From positions 2,914,001 through 2,978,000 of the forward strand of contig NZ_JAZHRT010000001.1 in the NCBI RefSeq assembly GCF_036924535.1: 64,000 bases of DNA, read 5' to 3'. Below are positions 27,105 to 35,360 of the stretch, piece after piece. The position numbers and the translations under genes are program-made. Positions within the stretch are counted from its first letter, which is position 1; every line of letters begins with the position of its first letter. Source of the stretch: Bradyrhizobium sp. AZCC 2262. Its GTDB lineage: Bacteria; Pseudomonadota; Alphaproteobacteria; Rhizobiales; Xanthobacteraceae. The notes under the pieces are model-generated. The model had not been told where the DNA came from, did no database searches, and saw only the letters and a program-made list of their open reading frames with translations.

Positions 27105-28067
27105 TCATGCCGCCTTGTAGGCGGGATTGACGAGATTGAGCGGTTGTTCGCCGCGCAGGATACGAAGCATTTCCTCGGCCGAGCCGACCGCCATCGCGCG
27201 GCCGCTGGTGGCGGTGATCCCGGCGGTGTGCGGCGTCAGCAAGAGGTTCGGACAATCGAACAGGGCGTCATTCGACGGCAGGGGCTGCACGTCGAACACG
27301 TCGAGCGCGGCACCGCCGATCTTCTGCGCCTTCAGCGCCTCGACGAGCGCAGGCGTCTCGATCACCGCGCCGCGCGAGACATTGACCAGCACGGCGTGGG
27401 GCCGCATCCGGGCGATGAGCCCGCGGCTGACCATCCCGCGGGTTTCGTCGGTGAGCGCGCAGCACACCGCGATCGCATCGCTGCGGGCGAACAGGTCGTG
27501 AAGCGAGGCTTCCTCGATGCCATCAGGCAGTGCGCCCTTGCGGCGCGAGGTTCCGAGCACTTTCATCCCAAAACCGTCGCGCGCGATGCCTGCAAGGTGG
27601 CGGCCGATGGTGCCGACCCCGAGGATGCCGAGCGTTGTGGTGCTGAGTTCGATGAAGCTGTCCGCTGCCGGACGTGCGGCATTCCAGCCTTCGCTGCGCA
27701 AGTTGCCGTCCAGGCGGTAGAGCGGCCGGCGCAGATGCATCAGCGCCGACATCACATATTCGGCCACCGCATTAGTGTTGCTGCCCGGCAGGTTGGCCAC
27801 CGCGATGCCGTGCGCAGTGGCGGCGGCGACCGGGATGAAGTCGAGACCGACGCCGTGCCGGACCATGCCCTTCAGACGCGGCGCATGATCCACAATATCG
27901 TCGGGCAGCTTGGCGCGAACGATGATGCCGTCGGCATCCTTGGCCCATTGGCGCAGAGTTTCCGGCCGTGCGTCGGGCGGCACGAGCATTTTGACATGCG
28001 GCGCGAGGATTGCTTCGCCGTCGGGATGCATCGCATTGGTCAAGAGGACGATCGGTTTCTCAGGCAT
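27105..28067 (-). CDS. D-isomer-specific 2-hydroxyacid dehydrogenase
   Basis: The 320-aa product has the NAD-binding GILGVGTIGRHLAG near residue 146, the catalytic Arg in VNVSRGAVIE (about 233) and His in LTPHTAGI (about 280). The position of the catalytic Glu (DVFxxEP in most members) reads DVFDVQP, with Gln. Enzymes of this group reduce 2-oxoacids or oxidise D-2-hydroxyacids with NAD(P)H. Its ATG at 28067 lies inside the end of the FAH gene (overlap of eight bases) and its stop overlaps an ATG of the next gene, so the three genes are translationally coupled. Confidence 0.92.
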   Translation of the reverse strand: MPEKPIVLLTNAMHPDGEAILAPHVKMLVPPDARPETLRQWAKDADGIIVRAKLPDDIVDHAPRLKGMVRHGVGLDFIPVAAATAHGIAVANLPGSNTNAVAEYVMSALMHLRRPLYRLDGNLRSEGWNAARPAADSFIELSTTTLGILGVGTIGRHLAGIARDGFGMKVLGTSRRKGALPDGIEEASLHDLFARSDAIAVCCALTDETRGMVSRGLIARMRPHAVLVNVSRGAVIETPALVEALKAQKIGGAALDVFDVQPLPSNDALFDCPNLLLTPHTAGITATSGRAMAVGSAEEMLRILRGEQPLNLVNPAYKAA

Positions 28068-28965
28068 GTGGCGCAGATCTTTCCATGATCGGATTGTGCA
28101 GGCGGCCAAGACCTTCGACCTCGACCTCGACGGTCGAGCCCGGCTTGAGCCACGCGGGCGGCTTGTGCAGGGCGGCGACGCCAGCTGGTGTGCCTGTGGC
28201 GATGATGTCGCCGGGCTCGAGTACCTGTAGCGTGGACAAATAGGAGACGAGATCGGCGACGTCGAACAGCATGGTGCGCGTCGAACCCGATTGCAGCGTG
28301 CGGCCGTCGACCTTCAGCGACACCGTGAGCGCGTGCGGGTCCTTCACTTCGTCGCGCGATGCGAGATACGGCCCGAACGGCCCGAACGTCTCGAAATTCT
28401 TGCCACGATTGAAATGGCCGTCGGCCTTGATCATCTCGCTGGCGCTGATGTCGTTGAAGCAGCCGTAGGCGACGACGTGATCTAGTGCGCGGTTCTTGCT
28501 GACCTTCTCGGCGTGGGTGCCGATCACGGCGGCCAGTTCGGCCTCATAGGTGACCCCGCCGATTCCCCTTGGCAATACGACCGGCTGTCCGCTCCCGATG
28601 ATGGTGCGCGGCGCCTTCATGAACAGCACCGGTGCGTCCGGTGGCGCCATGCCGCGCTCGGCCAGCGCATCGCGGTAGTTATGCGCAATGCCGAAGATGC
28701 GCCGCGGCTTCGGCAGCGGCGCCATCAGGGTAACGGCGCTGAGCGGAAGTTTTGCATCGTCCGCCAGGCCGTGCGCGCCGATGCGCACCACGGCGCCGGC
28801 AAGGCCGGCATCGATCAAGGCCAGCATCTGCGGCTTGGTGTCTCGCAGCGCCGCGCGCATCGATGGATGCGCGAGATCGACGACCTGGTCGTTCTCGCCG
28901 GAACCATCCCCCAACAGCACGCCGGCGCGTACAAATTCCTTCGTGCTGAAGCTGACGAATTTCAT
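28060..28965 (-). CDS. Fumarylacetoacetate hydrolase (FAH) family protein
   Basis: The 301-aa product has RRIFGIAHNYRDALAERG, the metal-binding GGVTYEAELAAVIG (two Glu near 140) and GYGCFNDIS-like Asp (AYGCFNDISASE), and the C-terminal LEPGDIIATGTPAGV. These are the hallmarks of FAH-fold enzymes (2-oxo acid hydratases, acylpyruvases, 2-keto-3-deoxy-sugar-acid dehydratases). In this operon, following a sugar-acid dehydratase, a role on a 2-keto-3-deoxy acid is the natural inference. The start is at ATG 28965; it ends overlapping the dehydrogenase gene. Confidence 0.92.
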   Translation of the reverse strand: MKFVSFSTKEFVRAGVLLGDGSGENDQVVDLAHPSMRAALRDTKPQMLALIDAGLAGAVVRIGAHGLADDAKLPLSAVTLMAPLPKPRRIFGIAHNYRDALAERGMAPPDAPVLFMKAPRTIIGSGQPVVLPRGIGGVTYEAELAAVIGTHAEKVSKNRALDHVVAYGCFNDISASEMIKADGHFNRGKNFETFGPFGPYLASRDEVKDPHALTVSLKVDGRTLQSGSTRTMLFDVADLVSYLSTLQVLEPGDIIATGTPAGVAALHKPPAWLKPGSTVEVEVEGLGRLHNPIMERSAPHA

Positions 28966-28980
28966 GGCGAGACAACCGGT

Positions 28981-30120
28981 TCAGGTGACGCGATAACGGT
29001 CGATCACGCTGCGATCGACGTCGATGCCGAGGCCGGCGCCGGTCGGGACCGCAATGACGCCCTTGACCTGGTTGATCGGCTCGACGGCCAGATGGTCGCG
29101 GAACGGATTTTCCTCCTGCTCGAATTCCAGCATCGGCGGCATCGGAAGCAGGCTCGGCGGCTGGTCCGGTATAGAGGCCAGGAAGTGGATGGTGGCGGCG
29201 AGACCGACCGCGGAGCCCCACGCATGCGGCACGCATTCCACGCCGTGCGTCGAGGCCAAGGCTGCGATCTTCTTGCATTCGGTGATGCCGCCCGCCGCGC
29301 AGACGTCGGGCTGCACGATGTCCATCGCCTTGCGCACGATGGCGTCGCGAAAACCCCAGCGGGTGAATTCGTTCTCGCCGCCTGCCACCGCCATGTCGAG
29401 CGCCCGCGACACCTCGACATAGCCGTCGATATCCTCCGGCGAGATCGGCTCCTCGAACCACTCGATGTCGAGTTCTTCCAGCTTGCGGCCGAGCCGGATC
29501 GCGGCGGGCACTGTAAGGCAATGATTGGCGTCGACCATCAGCTTGACGCCGGGGCCGATAGCGTCGCGCACCGCCTTGACGCGCTCGAAATCGCGCTTGA
29601 TCGAGCCGAGGCCGATCTTCATCTTGATCGCCTTGAAGCCTTTCCGGACGTAGCCCGATGCTTCCTCAACGGCCTCGTCGACCAGCCGGTCCATGTCGGT
29701 GAAGTAGAGCCCGGTGGCGTAGGCATCGACCTCGGTGCGGAACGCGCCGCCGATCAGTTTGTGCACCGGCTTGTTGCAGGCCTTGCCGATGATGTCCCAC
29801 AGCGCGATGTCGATGCCGCTGATGGCGGCGATCGACATGCCTTTCGGGCCGTAATCCTTGATCCGGTTATAGAGATCCTCCCAGATCACCTCGACGTCGA
29901 ACGGATCGCGCCCGATCACGCGCGGCGCGAGCTGGGTGTCGATGAAGGCTTTTGCGACGACGGAGGGGCCGTAACATTCGCCCCAGCCCGTGATGCCGTC
30001 ATCGGTCTCGATTTCGACCAGGCAGGTGCCGCGGGTCTTGTAGAGCCAGCCGCGCGAGGAGGTGAAGGGCCGTGCGACCGGGGCTGCAACGACGTGACAG
30101 GTGATTTTCTTGATGGGCAA
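28981..30120 (-). CDS. Mandelate racemase/muconate lactonizing enzyme family protein 2
   Basis: The 379-aa enolase-superfamily enzyme has IKMKIGLGS (KxK on strand 2), metal ligands LMVDANHC, EWFEEPI and AGGENEF, QPDVCAAGG and the strand 7 His in VECVPHAWGSAVG. It differs clearly from dehydratase 1 in the KxK motif and the capping domain (FTSSRGWLYKTRGTCLVE), so the two enzymes probably act on different substrates or stereoisomers. It follows the second Bug gene by 51 bases and precedes the FAH gene by 15 bases in the same operon. Confidence 0.93.
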   Translation of the reverse strand: MPIKKITCHVVAAPVARPFTSSRGWLYKTRGTCLVEIETDDGITGWGECYGPSVVAKAFIDTQLAPRVIGRDPFDVEVIWEDLYNRIKDYGPKGMSIAAISGIDIALWDIIGKACNKPVHKLIGGAFRTEVDAYATGLYFTDMDRLVDEAVEEASGYVRKGFKAIKMKIGLGSIKRDFERVKAVRDAIGPGVKLMVDANHCLTVPAAIRLGRKLEELDIEWFEEPISPEDIDGYVEVSRALDMAVAGGENEFTRWGFRDAIVRKAMDIVQPDVCAAGGITECKKIAALASTHGVECVPHAWGSAVGLAATIHFLASIPDQPPSLLPMPPMLEFEQEENPFRDHLAVEPINQVKGVIAVPTGAGLGIDVDRSVIDRYRVT

Positions 30121-30171
30121 GCGCGTGGCCTTTGTCTTGTGGTGGGCAGGAGAGAGCGGCGACGCCGCCCG

Positions 30172-31143
30172 TTATTCTTTCTGGTCCTTGAAGACCTGCG
30201 CCGCGACCGTGCCGAGCGCGCTTGCGACGCTGTCGACTTCCTTGGTCAGCGCGTCGCCGGTAAGGTCGTCGACGAGGAATGCGTTCTTCTTGGAGAATTC
30301 CTTGAAACGCGGGTCCTGGATCGCCGCGCGAAACGCCGTGATCAGCTTGGTCCTGACATCGGCGGGCAGGTTGGCAGGCGCGACCACATAGGCCATCTGG
30401 ACCACGGGCCCGTAGGGGAACACGTCGAATCCCTTGTCCTTGAAGGTCGGGACATCCGGAAACATCTCCAGCCGTTCGTTGGCGAAGACGCCGATCGGCT
30501 TGAGCAGGCCTTCCTGAATCTGCCCGAGCGTTTCCGACGGCTTCAGCACGCCCGAGATCACGTGTCCGCCGATCAGGTCGGCGACCACCTTCGAGCCGCC
30601 GGTATAGGGCACGTTGACGTAGCTGACGCCGGCGGCGCGTGCGGTCATCGACGCAAAAATGTGGTTGAGGTTGTAGTTGCCCGGCGTGCCGATCGTCACC
30701 TTGTCGGGATTGGCCTTCATCAGCTTGATGAAATCATCGAGCGATTTCTGCTCGGCCTTGCTCGGCACCAGCAGCATCAGGGGATCGGTCGAGACGCGGG
30801 CGATGTGGGTGAACTGCGCGTTGGTGAGCGGCGTCTTGCCCTGCGCGATCAGCGCCAGCGTCGAGCTGGTGCCCATGCCGATGGTGTAGCCGTCGGGGGC
30901 CGCGCTCGCGACCCGGCGCATGCCGATCGTGCCGGTGGCGCCGACCACATTCTCGATCACGATCTTGATGCCGTGCTCGCGCAGGATCGGATCGAGCGCC
31001 CGCGCCGCAACGTCGTTCGAGCCGCCGGCGTTCCAGGGCACGATGAAGGTGATGTCGCGCGAAGGATAGGTTTGGGCTTGGGTCGCGGTGGCCTGAAATG
31101 CGGCGAGCGCGCACGCCAGAATAATCGAGCTCTGTTTGAGCAT
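30172..31143 (-). CDS. Bug/TctC family periplasmic substrate-binding protein 2
   Basis: The 323-aa product has a signal peptide (MLKQSSIILACALAAFQATATQ, cleavage after TQA) and the Bug core: YPSRDITFIVPWNAGGSNDVA, IVIENVVGATGTIG, YTGGSKVVADLIGGHV and YGPVVQMAYVVAPANLPADV. Trp replaces the Tyr in the PY(P)PGG loop (PWNAGGS), a ligand-specificity loop. It is the first gene of the catabolic operon, directly downstream of the divergent GntR promoter, and is expected to be the most strongly regulated. No transporter membrane components are nearby. Confidence 0.93.
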   Translation of the reverse strand: MLKQSSIILACALAAFQATATQAQTYPSRDITFIVPWNAGGSNDVAARALDPILREHGIKIVIENVVGATGTIGMRRVASAAPDGYTIGMGTSSTLALIAQGKTPLTNAQFTHIARVSTDPLMLLVPSKAEQKSLDDFIKLMKANPDKVTIGTPGNYNLNHIFASMTARAAGVSYVNVPYTGGSKVVADLIGGHVISGVLKPSETLGQIQEGLLKPIGVFANERLEMFPDVPTFKDKGFDVFPYGPVVQMAYVVAPANLPADVRTKLITAFRAAIQDPRFKEFSKKNAFLVDDLTGDALTKEVDSVASALGTVAAQVFKDQKE

Positions 31144-31164
31144 TGTTGTTTCCTCCCGTTTTGA

Positions 31165-31182
31165 TGTTTGTTATAACAAACA
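31165..31182. promoter_or_regulatory. GntR/FCD operator: perfect 18-bp palindrome in the divergent promoter
   Basis: TGTTTGTTATAACAAACA is its own reverse complement. It lies 22 bases upstream of the first operon gene (minus strand) and 73 bases upstream of the GntR gene. Its core TTGTTATAACAA fits the consensus of FadR/FCD-type GntR sites (GTnnnnnAC). The regulator next to it has the matching family and orientation, so binding by this regulator, repressing both directions, is the simplest reading. Confidence 0.75.
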
Positions 31183-31225
31183 CCATCGACCGGTCAAGAC
31201 ACCGCGTTTGGAGGAAATTTGCGCC

Positions 31226-31258
31226 ATGCCCCGCGCTGGGATAGCGAGCGTCCGATGA
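31226..31258 (+). CDS. Possible 10-codon leader peptide coupled to the GntR gene
   Basis: ATG at 31226 opens the frame MPRAGIASVR and its TGA (31256-31258) overlaps the ATG of the GntR gene (31255-31257) as ATGA. The only good Shine-Dalgarno sequence upstream, GGAGG at 31210-31214, lies 11 bases before this ATG, whereas the GntR ATG itself has none. Translation of the regulator may thus depend on the leader. A TTG at 31219 in the GntR frame is the competing explanation. Confidence 0.3.
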   Translation: MPRAGIASVR

Positions 31259-31950
31259 CGACGTCACTGAAGCGAATCGAGCGGGAGCCGCTGTGGGATC
31301 TCGCGCATGCGCAGTTGCGCGATGCACTGCTGGCCGGCCGGTTCGAGCCCGGCACCGTGCTGACCCTGCGTTTCCTGGCCGAGCAATTCGGCACCTCGAT
31401 CACGCCGGTGCGCGACGCGGTCACGCGTCTCGTGGCGCAGGGCGTGCTGCAGCAGGGCCCGCGCAATTCGGCGATCGTGCCGAACCTGTCACGCAAGGAA
31501 TTGGCTGACCTGACGGTGGTGCGCTGCGCGCTCGAAGGACGCGCGGCACGCGAAGCCGCGTTGCAGAAGCATGACGCCGCAGCCCTTCGCCAGCTCGAGG
31601 AGCGGCTTTCGAAGATGCAGTCGCTGATCCAGGCGCGAAAGCTCGAAAGCTATCTCGAGCATCACCGCAAATTCCATTTCGGGATTTACGCGATGTCTGG
31701 CATCCCGCTGCTGGTCGAGACCATCGAGAACATGTGGCTGCGCTGCGGCCCGGTGCTGTCCTTTGTGATCCCCGAATATGTCGTGCTGTTGAAGGGCTGG
31801 GATCATCACACCGCCGCGCTGAAGGCGATCGTGGCCGGCGACGCCGCGCGCGCGGAAGCCGAGATCGTCGCCGACATCACCGAAGCCGCGCATTACCTCG
31901 GCGGCCTCGCCGACACGACCGGGCAGTTGCGCCGGCCGGCGATCGCGTAA
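31255..31950 (+). CDS. GntR family transcriptional regulator, FCD subfamily
   Basis: The 231-aa product has an N-terminal winged helix (LWDLAHAQLRDALLAGRFEPGT, then LRFLAEQFGTSITPVRDAVTRLVAQGVL) and a helical FCD effector domain (about residues 85-215) with an Asp/His-type metal or ligand site (HRKFHFGIYAMSG, DHHTAALKAI). Such proteins sense small carboxylates or sugar acids. It is divergent from the six-gene catabolic operon with a perfect palindromic site in between, and is the likely local repressor. Start: ATG 31255 or the in-frame TTG at 31219. Confidence 0.9.
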   Translation: MTTSLKRIEREPLWDLAHAQLRDALLAGRFEPGTVLTLRFLAEQFGTSITPVRDAVTRLVAQGVLQQGPRNSAIVPNLSRKELADLTVVRCALEGRAAREAALQKHDAAALRQLEERLSKMQSLIQARKLESYLEHHRKFHFGIYAMSGIPLLVETIENMWLRCGPVLSFVIPEYVVLLKGWDHHTAALKAIVAGDAARAEAEIVADITEAAHYLGGLADTTGQLRRPAIA

Positions 31951-31963
31951 GAATTAGCCGCAG

Positions 31964-32032
31964 GCGTTACCCACCGCAGGTCGAACGGCATCGCGAGAAA
32001 TTGGTGGGTTACGCTGCGCTAAGCCACCCTAC
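31964..32032. repeat. Degenerate family C-like palindromic repeat
   Basis: GCGTTACCCACC and GGTGGGTTACGC face each other around a central spacer, followed by AAGCCACCCTACG, the typical family C end. It separates the convergent GntR and cupin genes. Confidence 0.6.
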
Positions 32033-32038
32033 GATTTC

Positions 32039-32371
32039 TCAATCCACAATGAACAGCTTCGCGCCCGTCTTTGTCGACGACCGATGCGCGGCGTCGCCGA
32101 AATCCGAGACCTGATAGCTCATGCCCGGCTTGAGCTTGAACGTGCGCCCGTCGCGCAGTTCGCTATCGAGCTCGCCTTCCAGCACGTAGAGCACATGTCC
32201 GCGGTCGCACCAGTGATCGGCGAGATAACCCGGCGAATACTCGACCATCCGCACGCGCAGATCGCCGATGTTGAGCGTGCGCCACAGCGCTTCGCCGGTG
32301 ACGCCGGGATGCGTCGTTGCGGGCATCTGGCTCCAGTCGGTGACGGTGAAGGGCAGTGCGGGAATTTTCAT
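32039..32371 (-). CDS. Cupin-fold protein (DHCW-motif type)
   Basis: The 110-aa single-domain cupin has RVRMVEYSPGYLADHWCDRGHVLYVLEGELDSE, in which the ADHWCDRGH segment supplies the metal-binding His of cupin motif 1, and motif 2 is degenerate (KLKPGMSYQVSDFGDAAHRS). I recognise this as the small DHCW-type cupin group of unknown function. It has no signal peptide. It is convergent with the GntR gene and followed upstream by a family A repeat. Confidence 0.8.
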   Translation of the reverse strand: MKIPALPFTVTDWSQMPATTHPGVTGEALWRTLNIGDLRVRMVEYSPGYLADHWCDRGHVLYVLEGELDSELRDGRTFKLKPGMSYQVSDFGDAAHRSSTKTGAKLFIVD

Positions 32372-32417
32372 GCGGGGTGATCCTGCGATAAGAGACGTGG
32401 TGGTAGCTCACGCCTCC

Positions 32418-32500
32418 GTCATTGCGAGGAGCAAAGCGACGAACAATCCATTCTTTCTTTGTGTGGCCCGATGGATTGCTTCGCTACGCTCGCAATGACG
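32418..32500. repeat. Palindromic intergenic repeat, family A, copy 3
   Basis: GTCATTGCGAGGAGCAAAGCG and CAATCCATT oppose ATGGATTGCTTCGC and CGCTCGCAATGACG. It lies in the 199-base gap between the cupin and a/b-hydrolase genes, both on the minus strand. Nothing else is seen in the gap. Confidence 0.85.
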
Positions 32501-32570
32501 GCTGTGGCTATGCGCCAGATGATCTCCGCCTAACTACGGTCAGAGTCATCTCCACGTCTTCGGTATTTTA

Positions 32571-33422
32571 TTACCGATCGCCGAGGAAATCCAGCAGCGC
32601 GGCATTGAACAGGACTGGATCCTGCAGGAAGGCGAAATGGCTGACATTGGGCAGGATCAGCAAGCGGGCGCCGGGAATCGTTGCGGCGATATATTCCGTG
32701 TGCTCGCGCTTGATCCCTTCATCATGGTCTCCATCGACAACCATGACGGGCGACCTGATGGTGCGGAGTTGCGCATCCGTCCAGTTCGGCTGGTTCTCCC
32801 ACATCTTGCTGACCTGTTCCTGAAAGGCATCGTATTGATCGGGCGTCGATGAAAGGTGCGCATATTCCTGACGCGCGCGCGCCATGTAGGCGGCAAAGAC
32901 GGGATTCCTGTCGAACCCGTCCTTGAGGCCGGAAGTCTGCGTATTGGCGCCGAACGCGAAGATGCGGCCGACGCGATTGGGATGCCGCATCGCCATGTCC
33001 AGTCCGATGATCGCACCGTCGCTCCAGCCCACAATATCGGCTTTCTGGATATTGAGCCTGTCGAGCAGCGCCACGACGTCGTCGGTCATCAGGTTGTAGC
33101 CGAACGGCTGGTCGTTGCGCGTGCTGCGCCCATGTCCGCGGCTGTCCACCACGATAACACGGTGATGTCTGGAGAGCGCCAGAACCTGGTTGCCGAGATA
33201 GTCGGAATTGGCCAAGCCGCCGTGGAGCACCACGACCGGCGAGCCTTGACCGATCTCGGCGTAGTACAGCCTGATTCCGTTGAGCTTGGCGTGTCCGCTC
33301 TGCAGTCCCGGGACCGGGTCCGGTGTCGGCGGCAACGCCTCCCACCGTTCGGCTGCCATAGCTGTGTGCAGCGGCATCGCGAGCACGAGAAAAAACAAAA
33401 TCAACGCTCGGCGCATCTTCAA
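32571..33422 (-). CDS. Exported a/b hydrolase
   Basis: The 283-aa product has a signal peptide (MKMRRALILFFLVLAMPLHTAMA, cleavage near residue 23), so it acts outside the cytoplasm. The core has VVLHGGLANSDYLG (oxyanion), VVDSRGHGRST, nucleophile elbow IVGWSDGAIIG with Ser near 137, acid in VVDGDHDEGI and His in NVSHFAFLQDP. The GWSDGA elbow is common in proline iminopeptidase-like and esterase-type hydrolases. Substrate unknown. It diverges from guaA. Confidence 0.85.
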   Translation of the reverse strand: MKMRRALILFFLVLAMPLHTAMAAERWEALPPTPDPVPGLQSGHAKLNGIRLYYAEIGQGSPVVVLHGGLANSDYLGNQVLALSRHHRVIVVDSRGHGRSTRNDQPFGYNLMTDDVVALLDRLNIQKADIVGWSDGAIIGLDMAMRHPNRVGRIFAFGANTQTSGLKDGFDRNPVFAAYMARARQEYAHLSSTPDQYDAFQEQVSKMWENQPNWTDAQLRTIRSPVMVVDGDHDEGIKREHTEYIAATIPGARLLILPNVSHFAFLQDPVLFNAALLDFLGDR

Positions 33423-33655
33423 TCCTGTCGTTGATTATCCGACCAATCTGGATGAGGTAAATTTCAGCCGGATTGCGGCAATGGCGCGGATGGTTACCGA
33501 TGTAGCCCAATGTGGGTCGGGTGCCGCGCGCGGCCCGTATTTGCCGCCTTTTCCTTCGATTTTGCCCGCTAAAAGACGTGGATGGCCCTGGCCAGGCCCG
33601 GCCACGGGGGATTTTCCCGGTTGCGAGCTTGGCCCCCGTCGCGTATCTGCTTGCC

Positions 33656-35251
33656 ATGACAGCCCCACAGAAAGCCCGCGAGTCGACGCCATCAATGGCC
33701 TCGGCGCATGACAAGATTCTGATTGTCGACTTCGGCAGTCAGGTGACGCAACTGATCGCGCGCCGGGTGCGCGAGGAGGGCGTCTATTCCGAAATCGTGC
33801 CGTTCCAGAAGGCCGAAGCCGCCTTCGACGAGATGAAGCCGAAAGCGGTGATCCTCTCCGGCGGCCCGGAATCGGTGCACGAAAAAGGCTCACCGCGCGC
33901 GCCGCAGAAAATCTTCGATTCCGGCGTGCCCGTGCTCGGCATCTGCTACGGCCAGATGACCATGGCCGCCCAGCTCGGCGGCGAGGTCGAGGGCGGCCAC
34001 CACCGCGAATTCGGCCGCGCCGATGTCGAGGTGAAGGCGGCGAGCAACCTGTTCGAGTCCACCTGGTCGATGGGCGAAAAGCATCAGGTCTGGATGAGCC
34101 ATGGCGATCGCATTACAAAAATGCCGCCGGGCTTTATGGTCGCCGGCGTCTCGCCGAACGCGCCGTTCGCGGTGATCCAGGACGAGAAGCGAAAATATTA
34201 CGGCCTGATGTTCCACCCCGAAGTGGTGCACACGCCCGATGGCGCCAAATTGATCCGCAATTTCGTCCGCAAGGTCGCCGGCCTCACCGGCGACTGGACC
34301 ATGCGCGCCTTCCGCGAGGAGGCGATCGAAAAAATCCGCGCCCAGGTAGGGCGAGGCAGGGTGATCTGCGGCCTCTCCGGCGGCGTCGATTCCGCTGTCG
34401 CCGCGGTGCTGATCCACGAGGCGATCGGCGACCAGCTAACTTGTGTCTTCGTCGATCACGGCATGCTGCGGCTCGATGAAGCCAAGACCGTCGTCGACCT
34501 GTTCCGGCATCACTACAACATCCCGCTGGTGCATGTTGATGCTTCGAAACAATTCCTCGGCGAGCTCGCAGGCGTCGCCGATCCCGAAATCAAGCGCAAG
34601 ACCATCGGCCGCCTGTTCATCGACGTGTTCGACGCCGAAGCAAAAAAGCTCGGCGGCGCGGATTTCCTCGCGCAAGGCACGCTCTATCCCGATGTGATCG
34701 AGAGCGTCTCCTTCACCGGCGGCCCCTCGGTGACCATCAAGTCGCACCACAATGTCGGCGGGCTTCCTGCGCGCATGAACATGAAGCTGGTCGAACCCTT
34801 GCGCGAATTGTTCAAGGACGAGGTCCGCGTGCTCGGCCGCGAACTTGGTCTTCCCGAAATCTTCGTCGGCCGCCATCCATTCCCGGGCCCCGGCCTCGCC
34901 ATCCGCTGCCCCGGCGACATCACGAAGGAAAAACTCGACATCCTGCGCAACGCGGATGCCGTCTATATCGACCAGATCAGGAAGCATGGCCTCTACGACC
35001 AGATCTGGCAGGCCTTTGCCGTGCTGCTGCCGGTGAAGACGGTCGGCGTGATGGGCGACGGCCGAACTTACGAATACGTCGTCGGCCTGCGTGCTGTGAC
35101 GTCAACCGACGGCATGACCGCGGACTTCTACGCCTTCGACATGAAATTCCTCGGCGAGACCGCGACGCGAATTATCAACGAGGTGAAGGGCGTGAACCGG
35201 GTGGTGTACGACGTGACGAGCAAGCCGCCCGGGACGATTGAGTGGGAGTGA
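33656..35251 (+). CDS. guaA: GMP synthase (glutamine-hydrolysing)
   Basis: The 531-aa enzyme has an N-terminal class I glutamine amidotransferase ([14 protein letters not shown], nucleophile Cys in LGICYGQM, His-Glu in MFHPEVVH), the ATP-pyrophosphatase P-loop [12 protein letters not shown] near residue 240 and the C-terminal dimerisation domain ending [13 protein letters not shown]. It converts XMP to GMP. A start at 33695 (MASAHDKI) is possible. The last 15 bases are the site that recurs downstream at 38279 and 49003; guaA 3' ends are known integration hotspots, and the enzyme remains intact here. Confidence 0.97.
   Translation: MTAPQKARESTPSMASAHDKILIVDFGSQVTQLIARRVREEGVYSEIVPFQKAEAAFDEMKPKAVILSGGPESVHEKGSPRAPQKIFDSGVPVLGICYGQMTMAAQLGGEVEGGHHREFGRADVEVKAASNLFESTWSMGEKHQVWMSHGDRITKMPPGFMVAGVSPNAPFAVIQDEKRKYYGLMFHPEVVHTPDGAKLIRNFVRKVAGLTGDWTMRAFREEAIEKIRAQVGRGRVICGLSGGVDSAVAAVLIHEAIGDQLTCVFVDHGMLRLDEAKTVVDLFRHHYNIPLVHVDASKQFLGELAGVADPEIKRKTIGRLFIDVFDAEAKKLGGADFLAQGTLYPDVIESVSFTGGPSVTIKSHHNVGGLPARMNMKLVEPLRELFKDEVRVLGRELGLPEIFVGRHPFPGPGLAIRCPGDITKEKLDILRNADAVYIDQIRKHGLYDQIWQAFAVLLPVKTVGVMGDGRTYEYVVGLRAVTSTDGMTADFYAFDMKFLGETATRIINEVKGVNRVVYDVTSKPPGTIEWE
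35237..35251 (+). other. Putative attachment site 1: guaA 3' end
   Basis: ATTGAGTGGGAGTGA encodes the final Ile-Glu-Trp-Glu-stop of GuaA. The same string, with one or two differences, is repeated at 38279-38297 and 49003-49021. Integration at guaA 3' ends is documented for genomic islands in many bacteria; here it would mark the left edge. Confidence 0.6.
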
Positions 35252-35360
35252 AGGGGAGTACCGTGGAGTAGTATCGGATAGCAGAGGACACGCGGGCGTA
35301 TCCTGTGCCATCGACAGTAGTTGATAGATTTCCGGGCCAAATTACACGGTCGTAGATCGA

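Noticed and set aside
28513..31164. Long open frame (883 codons) on the plus strand across the catabolic operon
   Set aside because: It is the antisense of four clearly coding minus-strand genes, a GC-bias effect; its translation is Arg/His/Asp-rich without any family resemblance.
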